In this document: one piece after another, positions 1 to 10,900 of the stretch
How positions within the stretch are numbered: the stretch's first letter is position 1
How the letters are laid out: every line of letters begins with the position of its first letter
Source of the DNA: Siderastrea siderea
Taxonomy: Eukaryota > Cnidaria > Anthozoa > Scleractinia > Rhizangiidae
Length of the DNA: 64,000 bases
Assembly: GCA_964030785.1 (NCBI GenBank)
Contig: OZ034967.1
Coordinates: forward strand, 47,659,533 to 47,723,532
Direction: 5' to 3'
Notes under the pieces: model-generated
What the model was told of the DNA's origin: nothing
What the model saw: the letters and a program-made list of their open reading frames with translations, nothing else
Databases searched by the model: none
Made by a program: the position numbers and the translations under genes

Positions 1-173
1 TACATCGTACATTTTCTTCCTATCGCAAAGGACAAAAAAAGGCCCGGTTCGAATAGGATTAAGCGATGTTGTTGTTGTTGATGTTGTTGTTTAACGAACT
101 AATTGGAACAATAAGGCAGACATCAAAGAAAACAAAAAAACCTACAGTGAGTGTTTCTTCTTGTTTTTTTTTT

Positions 174-210
174 CTGTTTTGCTTTGTTTTGTTTTGTTTT
201 GTTTTGTTTT
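174..210. repeat. (GTTTT)n microsatellite
   Basis: About six near-perfect GTTTT units lie upstream of the first exon. A short (GTT)n run also sits at 68-90. The rest of 1-431 shows no exon. It would be intron, because the first exon starts in phase 1. Confidence 0.85.
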
Positions 211-431
211 AGCCTTTAGGGGAAGGGGCTGGCTTTGAACTTATGGGATCTCAAATCATCTGCACGTCCGACGAGTCACATGTGATATGTCTGCGTCTTG
301 AGTAACGAACTGACAGTTGTTACAGACGAATTATATTTGGTTACTGAAGACGAAAAAGCAAACACAAAATATTCAGATATATATTATAACAAAACTATTG
401 CCATTTGTTAAACGACTTTTTTTTGTCTCAG

Positions 432-2648
432 AAGATTACAAAAGTGTGGGATGTTATAGGGACACAGGAAACCGTGCAATTCCAACAATTGAGGGAAAAG
501 ATCCAATATTAGATGGTCCTTATAGAAGCCGCAAAAACGCGATAGCTAAGTGCGCCATCGCCGCTCGGAGAAAGGGTTTCCACATGTTTGCGCTTCAACA
601 TGGCGGATGGTGTGCGTCCAGTGCTACAGCAGAAAAGACTTTCGACAAATATGGCAAGAGCTGCGACTGCCAAGACGACGGTGAAGGTGGTCCTTGGGCA
701 AATAATGTTTACACCTTTCAAGGTTGGCAAAAATGACTGAAAATGAAACAATTTTATTTAATAATTACTTACCGAAGGCGAAGTGAATATTGTGGAATAA
801 TCCCCGAGACGAAGTCGAGGGGATTATTTCTTAATATTCACTGAGCCTGAGGAGAATAATTGTTAATTAGTATAATTGCTAAGGTGATTATCAGAGCAAA
901 CAGGCAACAAGCAACAAACTCGTACTGAACGTTAGTCGTAAGTCACAATAGTAATGTCTTCAAAATCTCTGGAATGAGAGATGATGTTGCACTTTATTAC
1001 ATTTTGCAACACCTTTTAAACAATTTTAACTTATTTTTTGATTTCATAGCGCTTTCACTACTGAAATTTCATCTATGCGTATTTTACCGCTTTTTTTCTG
1101 AAAGTTAACAACAACTGTCGAGCATTTATGTGCAAAATATTTGTACCAAAGATTCACTCTGTTTACAGACATCAACGAGTGTGCCAACAATCCATGCAAG
1201 AACGGAGCTACCTGTGTCAACCTTCCCGGAAGTTATCCCTGTGACTGTGGACCTGGATATACCGGCAACAACTGTGAATTTACAACTGTAAATGTAATAA
1301 CAGGTAATAAATTTCCCTTTTTCTGGAAGTAGATGCCGAAGAATGAAACACTATCTCTACACGCCGGGCCAGCAGAGGGCACGAAGCTGCACGCTCGGAA
1401 AAACTTTTGCGTCTTTTATCCGATAGAGCTCAAACTTTGCACAATGATAGAACTTTTTATTCCAAACAATCTTATCGTTTTTGTTTTTTGATTTTAGCGG
1501 TTTTTGGCGGGGAAATGACGTCACAGTGCTAAAGGCAAATTTTCAATTGTCTCTTATGGCACAAAAAGTATATGATTCTGAAAGAACTCATTGAGATAAA
1601 GTGAAATGCGAAGAAATTATTGAAAAAGCTCGATCCGTCTTGAAGATATAAAGTTCGGAAGTTTGAATTTTCCGCCATTTTGTTACTATTTTTAGAACAT
1701 TTATAAAATTCAGATCTTTATATCTTCAAGACGGATTGAGGTTTTTCAATGATTTTTTCGCATTTCACTTTATCTCAATGAGTTCTTTCAGAATCATATA
1801 CTTTTTGTGCCATAAGAGACAATTGAAAATTTGCCTTTAGCACTGTGACGTCATTTTCCTGCCAAAAACCGTTAAAATCAAAAAACAAAAACGATACGAT
1901 TGTTTGGAATAAAAAGTTCTATCATTGTGCAAAGTTTGAGCTCTATCGGATAAAAGACGCAAAAGTTTTTCCGAGCATGCAGCCTCGTGCCCTCTCCTGG
2001 CCCGGCGTGCTACTCGCCACGCTTCAGTCAACCCCTGTGCTCGGAACAACGTTTTCTCCATACAACACAAGGTCTTGAAGATAGACTACGAGCAGTCTCT
2101 CTCTTCGCTCAGGGATAGTCGACGGAAACGAACAAGCGAGCGGGCGCAAACATCGCCCGCGGCGTTGAAAAGTGACGCGCGTGTCGAGCCGCTAGTGTAG
2201 TAAGCTGGCTCACTACACTAGCGGCTCGACACGGGCGATTTCACACTCACTCGCTTGTTTATTTTCCTCGATTATCTCTGAGCGGAAAGAGAGACTGCTC
2301 GTAGTCTATCTTGAAGAAAAAGTAGCGATACTACTGTGTTCATTTGCAGTTGGCAGAGCTGACCGCATCAGGGTTGCAGTGATCGTCCCAGCAGGGAGCC
2401 TTGTACTTGTTATCCTTGCAGTTGTGGTCATCTGGCCATTAATCAACAGAGATAATCAGTATGACCAGAGGCAGAGGCCACGCCACAATGGTTACGGCGG
2501 AGTCGACCAAACAATTAACGTTTTCAATGAGCCAAACGAAGGTGGAAGCTCTGGAAATGTAGCACAGCCGATTTCAGCGAGTTCCGGCAGTGATAATGTG
2601 ACTTTCGACAAAACATATAACGCACAAATAGGCAGCGTACCGGTGTGA
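432..2648 (+). CDS. C-terminal exons of a type I membrane protein: WSC-like module, EGF, TM
   Basis: Three exons join in frame. Exon a (432-722) follows a CAG acceptor and encodes a cysteine module ([12 protein letters not shown] ... [20 protein letters not shown]) that resembles the WSC-like modules common in cnidarian extracellular proteins. Exon b (1169-1303) encodes one EGF domain beginning [13 protein letters not shown], with six cysteines and the D-I-N-E calcium-binding start. Exon c (2350-2648) encodes a hydrophobic helix ([20 protein letters not shown]) and a polar tail of about 67 residues ending in TGA at 2646. All junctions are phase 1 (CAAG|GTTGGC, ACAG|GTAATA), as is usual for shuffled extracellular exons. 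The product would be a single-pass surface protein with a short cytoplasmic tail. The signal peptide and N-terminus must lie upstream of the window. Ligand and role are unknown. The WSC label is the least certain part; the EGF, TM and splice phases are clear. Confidence 0.8.
723..1168 (+). other. intron 1 of the EGF/TM gene
   Basis: This 446-bp intron runs from GT at 723 to AG at 1168. A short inverted motif around 769-850 (CGAAG ... CCCCGAGACGAAGTCGAGGGG) looks like a small repeat remnant. No coding sequence is visible. Confidence 0.6.
1360..2009. mobile_element. 650-bp foldback (long inverted repeat) in intron 2
   Basis: The left arm begins CACGCCGGGCCAGCAGAGGGC at 1360 and the right arm ends with its near complement at 2009. 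Arms of about 320 bp pair almost end to end around a loop near 1690. Both arms carry the same landmarks, such as GATAGAGCTCAAACTTTGCA, TGACGTCA and TTGAGATAAAGTGAAATGCG. Open frames inside it are by-products of the palindrome. It occupies most of intron 2 of the EGF/TM gene. Confidence 0.85.
2081..2308. mobile_element. hAT-like MITE with 7-8 bp TSD
   Basis: The termini ATAGACTACGAGCAGTCTCT and its complement at 2290-2309 form a perfect inverted repeat of about 20 bp. The flanks carry TCTTGAAG at 2073-2080 and 2309-2316; one T is shared with the end, so the duplication is 7 or 8 bp. The interior has a second hairpin centred near 2200 (GCGGCTCGACAC / GTGTCGAGCCGC). No coding capacity. An 8-bp duplication suggests hAT mobilisation (inference). 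Confidence 0.8.
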
Positions 2649-2650
2649 AG

Positions 2651-2812
2651 TAGCCTGTTCTAGGCTCCGAGATTGTGGGGAAAGCGCAAAGAGAAAACGA
2701 GGGCGAAAAACGCGTGGAGGCTGGGGAGAGACTGATCCCACGCGTTTTATTTTCGCGTTCCCTTTCTAGTTTTCGTGCTGTCCCTACTATCTGACAGCCT
2801 GGAACAGGATAG
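2651..2812. mobile_element. 162-bp MITE abutting the EGF/TM stop codon
   Basis: The left end TAGCCTGTTCTAGGCT (2651) pairs with AGCCTGGAACAGGATA (to 2812). An inner hairpin pairs AAAACGCGTGG with CCCACGCGTTTT. It starts 2 bp after the TGA of the EGF/TM gene, so it would form the proximal 3' UTR. Confidence 0.65.
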
Positions 2813-3032
2813 GTGTCAGGTAACTAAAGCACCAAAAATCAATGGGATTGTCCTTCCACTTGTTTTCTTTTAAGGAACGGACAATTTTAATTTTTGAAGA
2901 GGAAAGATGGTTTGAATTTTTACCCCGAATTCCTTTAAGACAAACTGCTTTACGTGAACTTTCTTTTTTTGTTTTTTGTTTGTTTTTTTTTTTACATACA
3001 AAAGTTCCAGTGCCATTAATTACGTTATTATA

Positions 3033-3110
3033 TACAGTTAACAAACTAACCTAACTTACAGTACATAATATGGATACAGTTAACAAACTAACCTAAATTA
3101 CAGTACATAA
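3033..3110 (-). repeat. 42-bp tandem duplication in LINE 3' UTR
   Basis: Two copies of a unit starting TACAGTTAACAAACTAACCT, offset by 42 bp (3033 and 3075), lie just inside the poly-A end of the LINE. Confidence 0.8.
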
Positions 3111-3449
3111 GACACATACTTATAGCATAAATTACTTAACTACATAACTTGTAAACTTATTAACAGTTCCTCTCGATAGATAGTTACAAACACGATTGCG
3201 TTTCTCACAATAAATATGACTTTACTTACGATACGTACAAAACTGAGGATACGAATACAAACAGGATATAGGAGAACACATTAAATACCAACATATTACA
3301 AAATTTACAGTTGTCAAACTATTGAAAAAATGCTACATAAATTACTTAGGGATTAATACCCACTTTTTCTTTAAAAAATCCTTCTTATTGATATTACTTT
3401 CTGTCTCATATTTAATAGAAATTTTTGTTCGAAAACCTTGAATTTTGGG

Positions 3450-4268
3450 TCAAATTTCACATCTTTTGCAGTCCCATATAAATAGTTTTCCAATTATTAT
3501 AAAGTAATTCAGTAAGTTTAGTAATGGGCATGGTTTGGTTAATATTCCAAATAAAACATCTTGAAGGGAAAGATAAACCTGTTGGTTTGAGATTTGATGC
3601 CAGTAATCTTGAAACTCACTCCAGAAATTCCTTACGTGGGAACATTCATAAAAAATGTGGTACAAGGTTTCCGGTTCTGCTTTGCAAAATGAGCACAGGT
3701 CGTCTGTTTTAAAGCCTATTTTATGCAGTTTTGAATTAGTGTATAAAATAGAGTCAAGTACTTTGAATTGGAATCCTTTCACATAGGATTCAAGTACAAT
3801 TGAGTGTGGCAAAGCGAAAATTTGTCTCAGCTGATCGACGGAGAAATTAAAATCATTCTGCAGTTTATTTATGATATCAGGAAATTTGTGCTATTTTGCT
3901 GACAAGCAATGAATAATAGTCTTTTGATTTCTTTTTTTTTTGACATCAAAGATGTCGTCAATTAAGAAGGAAGGAGGAGCTGTAGATGGACAGGAAATAG
4001 TACTTCCTAATAGGGAGGGTATGGAGTGGCGAAGGCCAGCCCATTGCAGATAATTAATTTTGGTAATCTTGTCCGACCAGTGACTAAATGCATCATTTAT
4101 ATTTAAATCGAAAAGTAAGTCTTGGATGTAAATCACTCCCGTCTCAAAGTAATTTTTGTAGAACACTGGTCTTCTGACAATACGAATTTCCTTATTATTC
4201 CAAATAATGCTTTGCCAATCTCGCTGAGAGGCAAAGGAGTCACGAAAATCAGACCACCATGAAAGCAT
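3450..4268 (-). pseudogene. LINE ORF2 C-terminus with RT zinc-knuckle
   Basis: Two open pieces in different frames, 4268-3891 and 3812-3450. The second contains CSFCKAEPETLYHIFYEC (C-x2-C-x7-H-x4-C), the zinc-binding motif that follows the reverse transcriptase in L1/Tx1-type LINEs. The first piece resembles the connecting region (PVFYKNYFETGVIYIQDLLF). Frame changes between the pieces, and between them and the RT upstream, show decay. It belongs to the LINE at 2968-6538. Confidence 0.75.
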
Positions 4269-4314
4269 TTCACAATAGAACTGAGAAGAGATGTTGCAAT
4301 CCTTTATAACATAG

Positions 4315-6538
4315 TTACAGTTTAAAAAGAAAAAAACCTCCCACGGGTTCTAGCAGGTGTTGTAGATATAATTTCCATGTCCCGTTGTTGTCTTCAAATA
4401 TACGTTTTATCCATGCCAGCCTTAACGACTTAATCATGCAATTCAAGTCAGTCATCTTTAAACCACCTTCCTCGTATTTATTGATTGCCGAAACTCGAGT
4501 GACCTTATCCGTGCCATTCCATAAGAATTTGAATAGCAGTTGATTAAATTCTTTTACTAATTCTTTAGGTGTGGGCAGTACCGAGCAAACGTAAACAAAC
4601 TTTGGAATAAGAAAGGATTTGATGATTGTGACCTTGCCATACACGGATAAACCTCTAGAAGACCAGATGTTGATAAGTTTTTTTTAATACTGTCCAATCG
4701 TTCGATGAAATTTTTTTCTTTAAGTAGTTTTAGATCGTACGTGAAATACACTCCCAATGCTTTTATTGGGTCATTAGGCCATTTAATGCCCAGCGGCTTT
4801 GCTTTGTTTTCTTTTGATGAACCAATCCACATACGCTCGGTTTTTGTGCTGTTGATCTTAACACCTGAGATGTTTTTAAAGAGGTCTAATACTTGAAATA
4901 GTACTTTGGCTGATTTAGCGTCGGCGGGCACTGCTGTTGTGCCATCTGCGTATTGTAATAGTTTTGTCTCTTCTTTACCAATGGCAATACCCTTTATAGC
5001 TGGATTTTGACGAATGGCGATCGCTAACGTTTCTACTGCCAAGATGAAAAGATAAGGGGAAAGTGGATCCCCCTGTCTAACACCTCGCTCTAGTTTGAAA
5101 GGTTTTGAAATCATGCCGTTGTTCATTATACAACTTTGTATGTTTTTGTAGAACAGTTTTACCCAGCGGAGAACGTCGGAACCAAAATTGAAAGCTTCAA
5201 GACATTTAAAAAGGAAATCCCATTCAATACTATCAAATGCTTTTTGGAAGTCAATGAAAATCATTAATCTAGGGATGTTCTCTTTGACAGTCCAATCCAT
5301 AATATCATAGATGGAGAGAATGGTTTCACCGATAAAACGATCTTTTATATACCCTGTTTGATTGTGATGAATGATATGAGGCAACACGTTTTTTATTCTC
5401 GTGGCAATTACTTTAGACATTATCTTTGCATCCACGTTGAGGAGAGATATTGGGCGAAAATTTTCAATAAGAGAACGATCTTTCCCCTTTTTTTCAATGA
5501 GTGTGATAAAGGTTAGCTTTTGGAAATGCGACATCTCTCCTTTTTCGAAGCAATCGTTAACACATCTAATAAAGCAATCACTGATTAAAGGCCAGAATTA
5601 TTTATAGGATTCACTGATTGGAATTCCATCATTCCCTGGAGATTTGTTGTCTTGAAAAGTATCAAGAAGATAGAAACATTCCTCCGAAGAAATTTTACCT
5701 TCACATGCAATTTTTTTTTGTTCTTCAGATAATATCGGTATTATTAAATAATTTAGAAATGAATCAATTTTTAATTCGATGTCCGGAAGGTTGTTGTCAC
5801 TCTTGTACAGGTCACAGTAGAATTGTTCTACTTTCTTTAATATGCAAAATGTATCTGTTTTGATTACACCGCTAACATGCAGTTTTCGTACGTGTTTCTT
5901 GACGTGATTTCTCTTTTCCAAATTTAAGAAATATTTTGTGCTCTTCTCTCCATTTTCGTGCCATCTGGCACGTGCACGTACAATGATTCCTTTTGTTTTC
6001 TCTTCATAAAATGATCCCAGTTGTTTCTGAGCGGTATCTAACAGAGATGCATTAGAGTCACTAGGGTTAGTTTCAACTGCTTTCTTCGCTTTATTTAGCT
6101 GGTTTTGGAGTTTTATTTCCGTTTCATTTCTTTGCTTCGCGTTTCTTTTCGAGTGGCTGATAGCGTGGGCTCTTATATTATATTTAATCCAATCCCACAC
6201 ACATCGATCATCAGAAAGTTCTTTACGTCCTTCTGTTATCCACACTGGAATCATTTCAGTTACACTATTAACATATTCCTCATCATCTAACAGAGAGCAA
6301 TTCATCTTCCAGTAATTTGGCCCTCTACACTCGTTGTGTAGCTTTCCGCCAAATTCTCAATAGATCGCATCGTGATCAGTTCTTATAGCTGGAATTATAT
6401 CAGTCAATTGAACAGAATCATTTAAGTTATTTGAGATTAGCCAATAATCCAGACGACAAAAAATGCGAGGAAATTTTTTACTCCATGTGAAACTTTTAAC
6501 GTCTGGGTTTTTAATTCTCCATATATCCACTAAATCAA
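4315..6538 (-). pseudogene. LINE ORF2: endonuclease tail and reverse transcriptase (dead)
   Basis: One frame runs from the 5' truncation at 6538 to about 4660. It starts in the end of the APE-type endonuclease (DIWRIKNPDVKSFTW, RLDYWLISN, TDHDAI), passes through a linker, then RT motifs NKSPGNDGIP, FRPISLLNVDAKIMSK, FIDFQKAFDSIEWDFL and RQGDPLSPYLF. It is broken by a TGA near 6357, a TAA at 5598-5600 and a frameshift near 4650, after which 4644-4315 continues (MYGKVTIIKSFLIPKFVYV). The catalytic YADD box reads YADG (GGC at 4943-4941). The YADD aspartates bind the metal ions, so this copy could not reverse transcribe even without the stops. L1/Tx1 placement is by motif order and not tested phylogenetically. 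Confidence 0.9.
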
Positions 6539-6639
6539 GTGAACTTTCTTTTAGTAGCTTACGATTTTTTTTTTGCTAGATTTCGTTTCCCCTTGCACAA
6601 GTTTTCACTTTGGTAGAGGTTTGGCATGAATTGTTTCTT

Positions 6640-7330
6640 TGGTATTTTGTTAAACCCTCCCTTGTCAAAAACAAAATGGTTTGTCCCTAGCGATGAAGGC
6701 AACAAGTTATTTGAAACAAACGTATTTATGAACTTGATTGCAAATTATTCCGTTACAGAAAAGAAACGGCTGCCGGTTGTTATTAGTGTTAGTCACTGCT
6801 AGCACGATTTTCAAGTGGCAGTTAGAAGCAATTTTGGAAACTATATAGTCTATAGTGAACTGATTGATGCACTCGTGCAACCACTGTTTCACTCATTCGA
6901 CGAGGAGGAAAAAGCAGAAAGCTAATTTTATCTACCCCGGTAGAGATATTTAGTATTGCAAACATACGTCAGTCTTTTTTAGCCCTGGGCGGGCGTTATA
7001 GTTTTACTTAATACTGAAGGATAGAAATTTTTTAAGAACGATGCCAATTATTCAAAGTTTTTAATAGAGGGGTTTTCAATTAACTGTCTAAAGAAATTTG
7101 CGTTTGCTGAAGTTTTACTTTACGACCATCTTTGATTGGTTAATAAAATTCGTGCAATGCACTTTATCAACCAATCATAAGTAAAATCAAGACCAATCGT
7201 GACCTGTTCGCACGTGTTTCCCAGCACTTGGCGCTAGCTACACGTATTTGCTTTCAGTTGTGGTAGCTATATTTCCTTGTTTGCTGCTGTTGTGATCAGT
7301 ATTAGTTTTCTCGACACTAAACTAAAAGCC
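6640..7330. repeat. diverged paralog of DNA upstream of the P450 gene
   Basis: Blocks here match 21970-23870 in the same order, including ATGAAGGCAACAA, AATTATTCCGTTA, TAGTGAAC(C/T)GATTG, GCAAACATACG and TGATTGGTTAATAAAA. The copy at 21970-23870 is longer because of several insertions. No P450 exon follows this copy. It contains no gene. Confidence 0.7.
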
Positions 7331-7553
7331 TCTGTAGCATCACGTCAATATTGGTGAGTCACGCCCAAATAGATGCATTAATTTGCTACGCTTAACATGG
7401 GTTTCATTTTGCTGTGTATCTGTCCCCAATCAATGCAATGATGATGTTAAAACGTGACAAAAGAAAAACTAAGCCAAGATTTATTGGTATGAAATGGTTT
7501 TCCTGTGAAAGGATGGGTCGATAATAATTGGACATGATCTCCATCGGTGACAC

Positions 7554-8116
7554 GGCTCCCGTCGACATTAATGCGTTTTTGTTTGACAACGCAAGTTGTT
7601 TGATGCGTTTTCGCTTATCGTCCACACTAATGCGATCGAGAACGCTGATGAAAAGGAAGATTTTCGATAGTGGAGATTTTTGAAAACGCACCTCTTTGAA
7701 TGTGGACGGGTGAAAGCGGAGACTTTTGAAAACGCTATAGTGTGTGGAGGGTGAAAACAAACACTTTCGAAAGCCTTGGCGGCAAGTGTTATTGTTTGAC
7801 AAATAAGCGAAAGCGCAAAAAGAAAGATAACTATTTTTAAACGAAAAAGCATTAGTGTGGACAAACGTTTGTGTGCACGGAAATGCTTTGATACGTTTTT
7901 AGGCACCCGAGAAAGAAGAATTTTGAAAATGCATTACAGTGGAACCCTGGTATAACGAAACTCAATATAACGAAGTCCCCGTTATAAAGAACAATGTTCT
8001 TCAGCCCGGTAATAGTAAAATGCGCGGAAAAGAAGCCTCCTTAACAAACCCCGTTATACGGAAAACACTTTCGCAGTCCCATGGCACATGGATACCACTG
8101 TAATGTGGACGGGGCC
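7554..8116. mobile_element. non-autonomous transposon, host of a nested element
   Basis: The left end GGCTCCCGTCGACATTAATG (7554) is complementary to CATTAATGTGGACGGGGCC at the right end once the nested element at 7937-8100 is removed. Repeated GTGTGGAC / AAAACGC motifs fill the interior. There is no reliable coding sequence and no clear target duplication. Confidence 0.7.
7937..8100. mobile_element. 164-bp pogo/Tc1-like MITE with TA duplication
   Basis: Ends are CAGTGGAACCCTGGTATAAC and GGATACCACTG, flanked by TA at 7935-7936 and 8101-8102. Removing one TA and the element restores GCATTAATGTGGAC, the expected end of the outer transposon. The CAGTGG-type terminus and TA target fit pogo/Tigger-type elements (inference). 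Confidence 0.85.
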
Positions 8117-8709
8117 TTTCTTCTATATCATGGGAATGCGTTAAACATTCACTGAGTGATTAAGTAGACAGTCAAAAGCAGTGATCTTAAAATGACGCGA
8201 AACACAGCCCAAAAAATGCGCAGGGATACTAAATAACAGTTCAATAATAGCACAAATTGTAAATAAGTTAGAGATAACTGTTTTTCAAAAAATCGTATTA
8301 TTTACTATGAACAGAATTACGTATTTTGAAATAAAGTTATGACCATTTTTGTATATTTTGAGTTGTGTGTGTACGCATGCACGTTGTTGTCTTCTATGTC
8401 GTTTCAAACTGAAAGCTGTTTTTAAAAATCAGAACTTCGAATCTTTCTTTACCGACAGTTAAGGATAGTTACAGACAGTTAATTTTATCCCGGAAGAATT
8501 CCCAATACGTTTTTGAAAACAAAAATACTCGGTGTAATAGCCACTAGAGCCCATTGAAATGACCTTATGTATGTGGCTTTTTTACACAGATTTCATGGAC
8601 AGTTTGGTAAACAGTATAAAGAGATACATATAAATAAAAAAAAAAACAAGCGTGTAAAGCTATCAATGCCACTACACACCTTAGACTAGTTTACCGGACA
8701 TGGTCATCG
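8117..8709. other. no gene seen
   Basis: AT-rich sequence with a poly-A run near 8635-8647. No coding frame, repeat structure or RNA gene could be supported. Confidence 0.5.
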
Positions 8710-8920
8710 AGTGAAAAAGAGGTGAAAAACGAGAACAACACGGACCTTTAATCTGTGCCTGTCAGTGCAAGAATACTGGTATACGAAAGGGTTGTTGTCC
8801 TTAGATGCTTGCGTAGAGAAGGGTATCAGCAGCACTATATAGATATATTACTTATATCAATAGTGTTACCTAAGATCACATACGGCTTACCCATTTATCC
8901 CGCTTCACCTCCGGAACTTA
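8710..8920 (+). pseudogene. LINE reverse-transcriptase C-terminal fragment
   Basis: The frame from about 8750 reads VLRCLRREGYQQHYIDILL then SIVLPKITYGLPIYPASPPE. This resembles the stretch after the RT thumb in non-LTR elements of cnidarians. It stops abruptly where the transposon at 8922 begins. Whether it belongs to the same LINE as the fragment at 10225 is uncertain. Confidence 0.55.
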
Positions 8921-8921
8921 G

Positions 8922-10219
8922 GGACTGTGCAATAATTACCTGGAGGGGGGTTGGGAAACCAAAGGGGGGGGCATAGGGGAAAATCACAACTAGAGAGGGG
9001 GAGGTTGGATGTAAAATTTAATACATACAGGGAAGGCATTACTTTTTTCACTCTTTTTCACAAACTGGAAAAGTGGTAGAAGAGCTATTAGAGTTCAAAC
9101 ATTAATTTATACTTGCTTACACTGGAATTAAACTGGGAAATATCAACTCCAGGTGCTTTGATATCTGAACTGGCTGATTATTTAATATTTTCCTGTCTGT
9201 CATGCAGTAAGAGAGGAATGCCTCTGTTATATATTAAAACAGTTCTACTTTACTGGCACCAGGAATGCTGTTAAAGTTAGTTTGGATCTTGGTTATGTTT
9301 GGGGGAAAATACCACCAGGAAAACGCTTAAAATGGCATTTCCGAGCGTCTAGATTTCGACATTTTCAGACCCCGCTAAAAGCTCGCGCCTTCGGCGCTTT
9401 TGCAATTTTCTCGGTTATCTGAAAAGTCTGGCTACGGCCCTGACACTATGATGTTATTCAATGAAAAAGAAAGATGTCATGTAGGAAAGCCTACGTTGTA
9501 TTATAATTAAAGAGAATGGAAAACCCAACCGTTGACTTTAATAGCAATAAATTGATCTATGTAAATATAAACAGTATGATTACTTCGCAAAGTAAGCTTA
9601 TAAACTTCTCCCGAGTGTCCAGATAAAGAAATTGTTCAACGAGGGAAAATTTCCTCCTCTGAAGAAAGGTCTTTGCAAGAGTTCTGTTCCCAGTACAATG
9701 TGAACGAGACTGCGTGTAAAAGTTATGTAGAGCACCTTGAGTTCTTGGATGCAAAGGCGAAAAAAAGAGTAAGAAAAAGGAACGCTCTTCCGCCTATAAT
9801 ATTTCTTGGAAAATGAAACAGATATGGAAGCGCTTACGAACAACCAGCAGAAAATGTATTTGAAACAACATGGTCTCAAGATAAGCGGAAGTAAGGCTGA
9901 TTTAACTTGTGTGAAGACGACACAACTTCAGAAGCAGAGTCAAGTGATTCTGATGGAGAGAACTCATACGTTGAAAAGTCATTTGAAGTACTTTTTGTGC
10001 CTGAGGAAGACATCCAACACGTAAATTAAGTATGAGGGCACCAAGCCGGGGAGGAAGCAGGGGATGGCGGGGGGGGGGGAGTGACCTTAACATTATCAGT
10101 AGGTGAGGGGAGGTTAAAGTTAATTTTCGCTTAGTGAGAGGGAGATGAGACTTAATTTTGAGCCTTATTTTACCCATTTCCTAACCCCCCCCCCCTTCCA
10201 GGTAATTATTGCACAGTCC
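8922..10219. mobile_element. 1.3-kb DNA transposon remnant, 23-bp TIRs, CTTAG TSD
   Basis: The ends GGACTGTGCAATAATTACCT and its complement pair perfectly over 23 bp, followed by G-rich and C-rich tracts. CTTAG occurs at 8917-8921 and 10220-10224, giving a 5-bp target duplication (a 3-bp TTA with a longer TIR is also possible). The element carries a broken coding remnant at 9604-10029 and is inserted between LINE fragments. Confidence 0.8.
9604..10029 (+). pseudogene. transposon-encoded protein remnant with SAP-like motif
   Basis: Three overlapping frame pieces read in order. 9604-9815: ECPDKEIVQRGKISSSEERS, then YVEHLEFLDAKAKKRVRKRN. 9806 to about 9914: MYLKQHGLKISGSKADL, which looks like a SAP motif (helix-extended loop-helix, DNA-binding). 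About 9911-10029: an acidic tail ending EEDIQHVN before TAA. Two frameshifts separate them. This looks like the C-terminal end of a transposase or accessory protein of the surrounding element. The family is not recognised. Confidence 0.55.
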
Positions 10220-10224
10220 CTTAG

Positions 10225-10840
10225 TACATGCTTTCAGACCTTCTAAACTAGACTATAGCAACATAGTCTGCTGTACGGTCTGCCATCTACTAAAGTTCAA
10301 AAGCTAGGGCGCATTCAGAACACTGCTGCAAGACTAGCTGTTAAGGCTAAGAGCACTAATCATACAAGCCCTATTTTGCAACAACTACACTGGCTCCCCG
10401 ATAGCGAACGCATTTCGTTTAAGATCTTGCTGTTTACGTAGAAGACTGTGAATGGATATGCTCCATCTTACATTGAAGATCTTGTGAATCATTATGTACC
10501 GTCACGCAGTTTACGTTCGACTTCGCAAGGCTTGCTCATAGTTCCTAGATCGACCACTTCAACGACCACTTCAACATACGGCGATCAGGCCTTTTCGATC
10601 GCCGCGTACTTCTAATGATAAGGAATGCACAGTCAGTCTCTGCCTTTAAAAGGCTTTTAAAGACATATCTTTTTAAATTAATTTATTTTTAGCTAGTTCA
10701 CCAATTTTTATATTTTATCCATTGTAATTAGTAGTAGTCAAGCACTTTTTTATCGATTTTTTTGAAGGTTGTAATTTAGGTCTTAATAATAATATAGATT
10801 GTAAACGCATTGAGGCTCTGCGAAATGCGTGTATAAAAAC

Positions 10841-10895
<55 letters not shown>

Positions 10896-10900
10896 GTTAC
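10225..10900 (+). mobile_element. L2/CR1-type LINE 3' end with (ATT)n tail
   Basis: Frames VHAFRPSKLDYSNIV, ARLAVKAKSTNHTSPILQQL and HWLPDSERISFKILL match the same region of the LINE at 35402-35905. Stops and frameshifts interrupt it. It ends at 10838-10895 in a pure (ATT)n run, the usual 3' tail of this LINE type. Confidence 0.8.

Larger units (their letters stand above)
2968..6538 (-). mobile_element. 5'-truncated L1/Tx1-type LINE with 14-bp TSD
   Basis: Read on the minus strand this is the end of the endonuclease, the reverse transcriptase, a C-terminal CCHC-type zinc knuckle, a 3' UTR and a poly-A tail (poly-T at 2968-2993). GTGAACTTTCTTTT occurs at 2954-2967 next to the tail and again at 6539-6552 at the truncated 5' end, which fits a target-site duplication. 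The 3' UTR holds a 42-bp tandem duplication. The element is inactive: see the coding entries. Confidence 0.85.

Noticed and set aside
1837..2078. Mirror-image open frames on both strands
   Set aside because: They lie in one arm of the 1360-2009 foldback and have no motifs.
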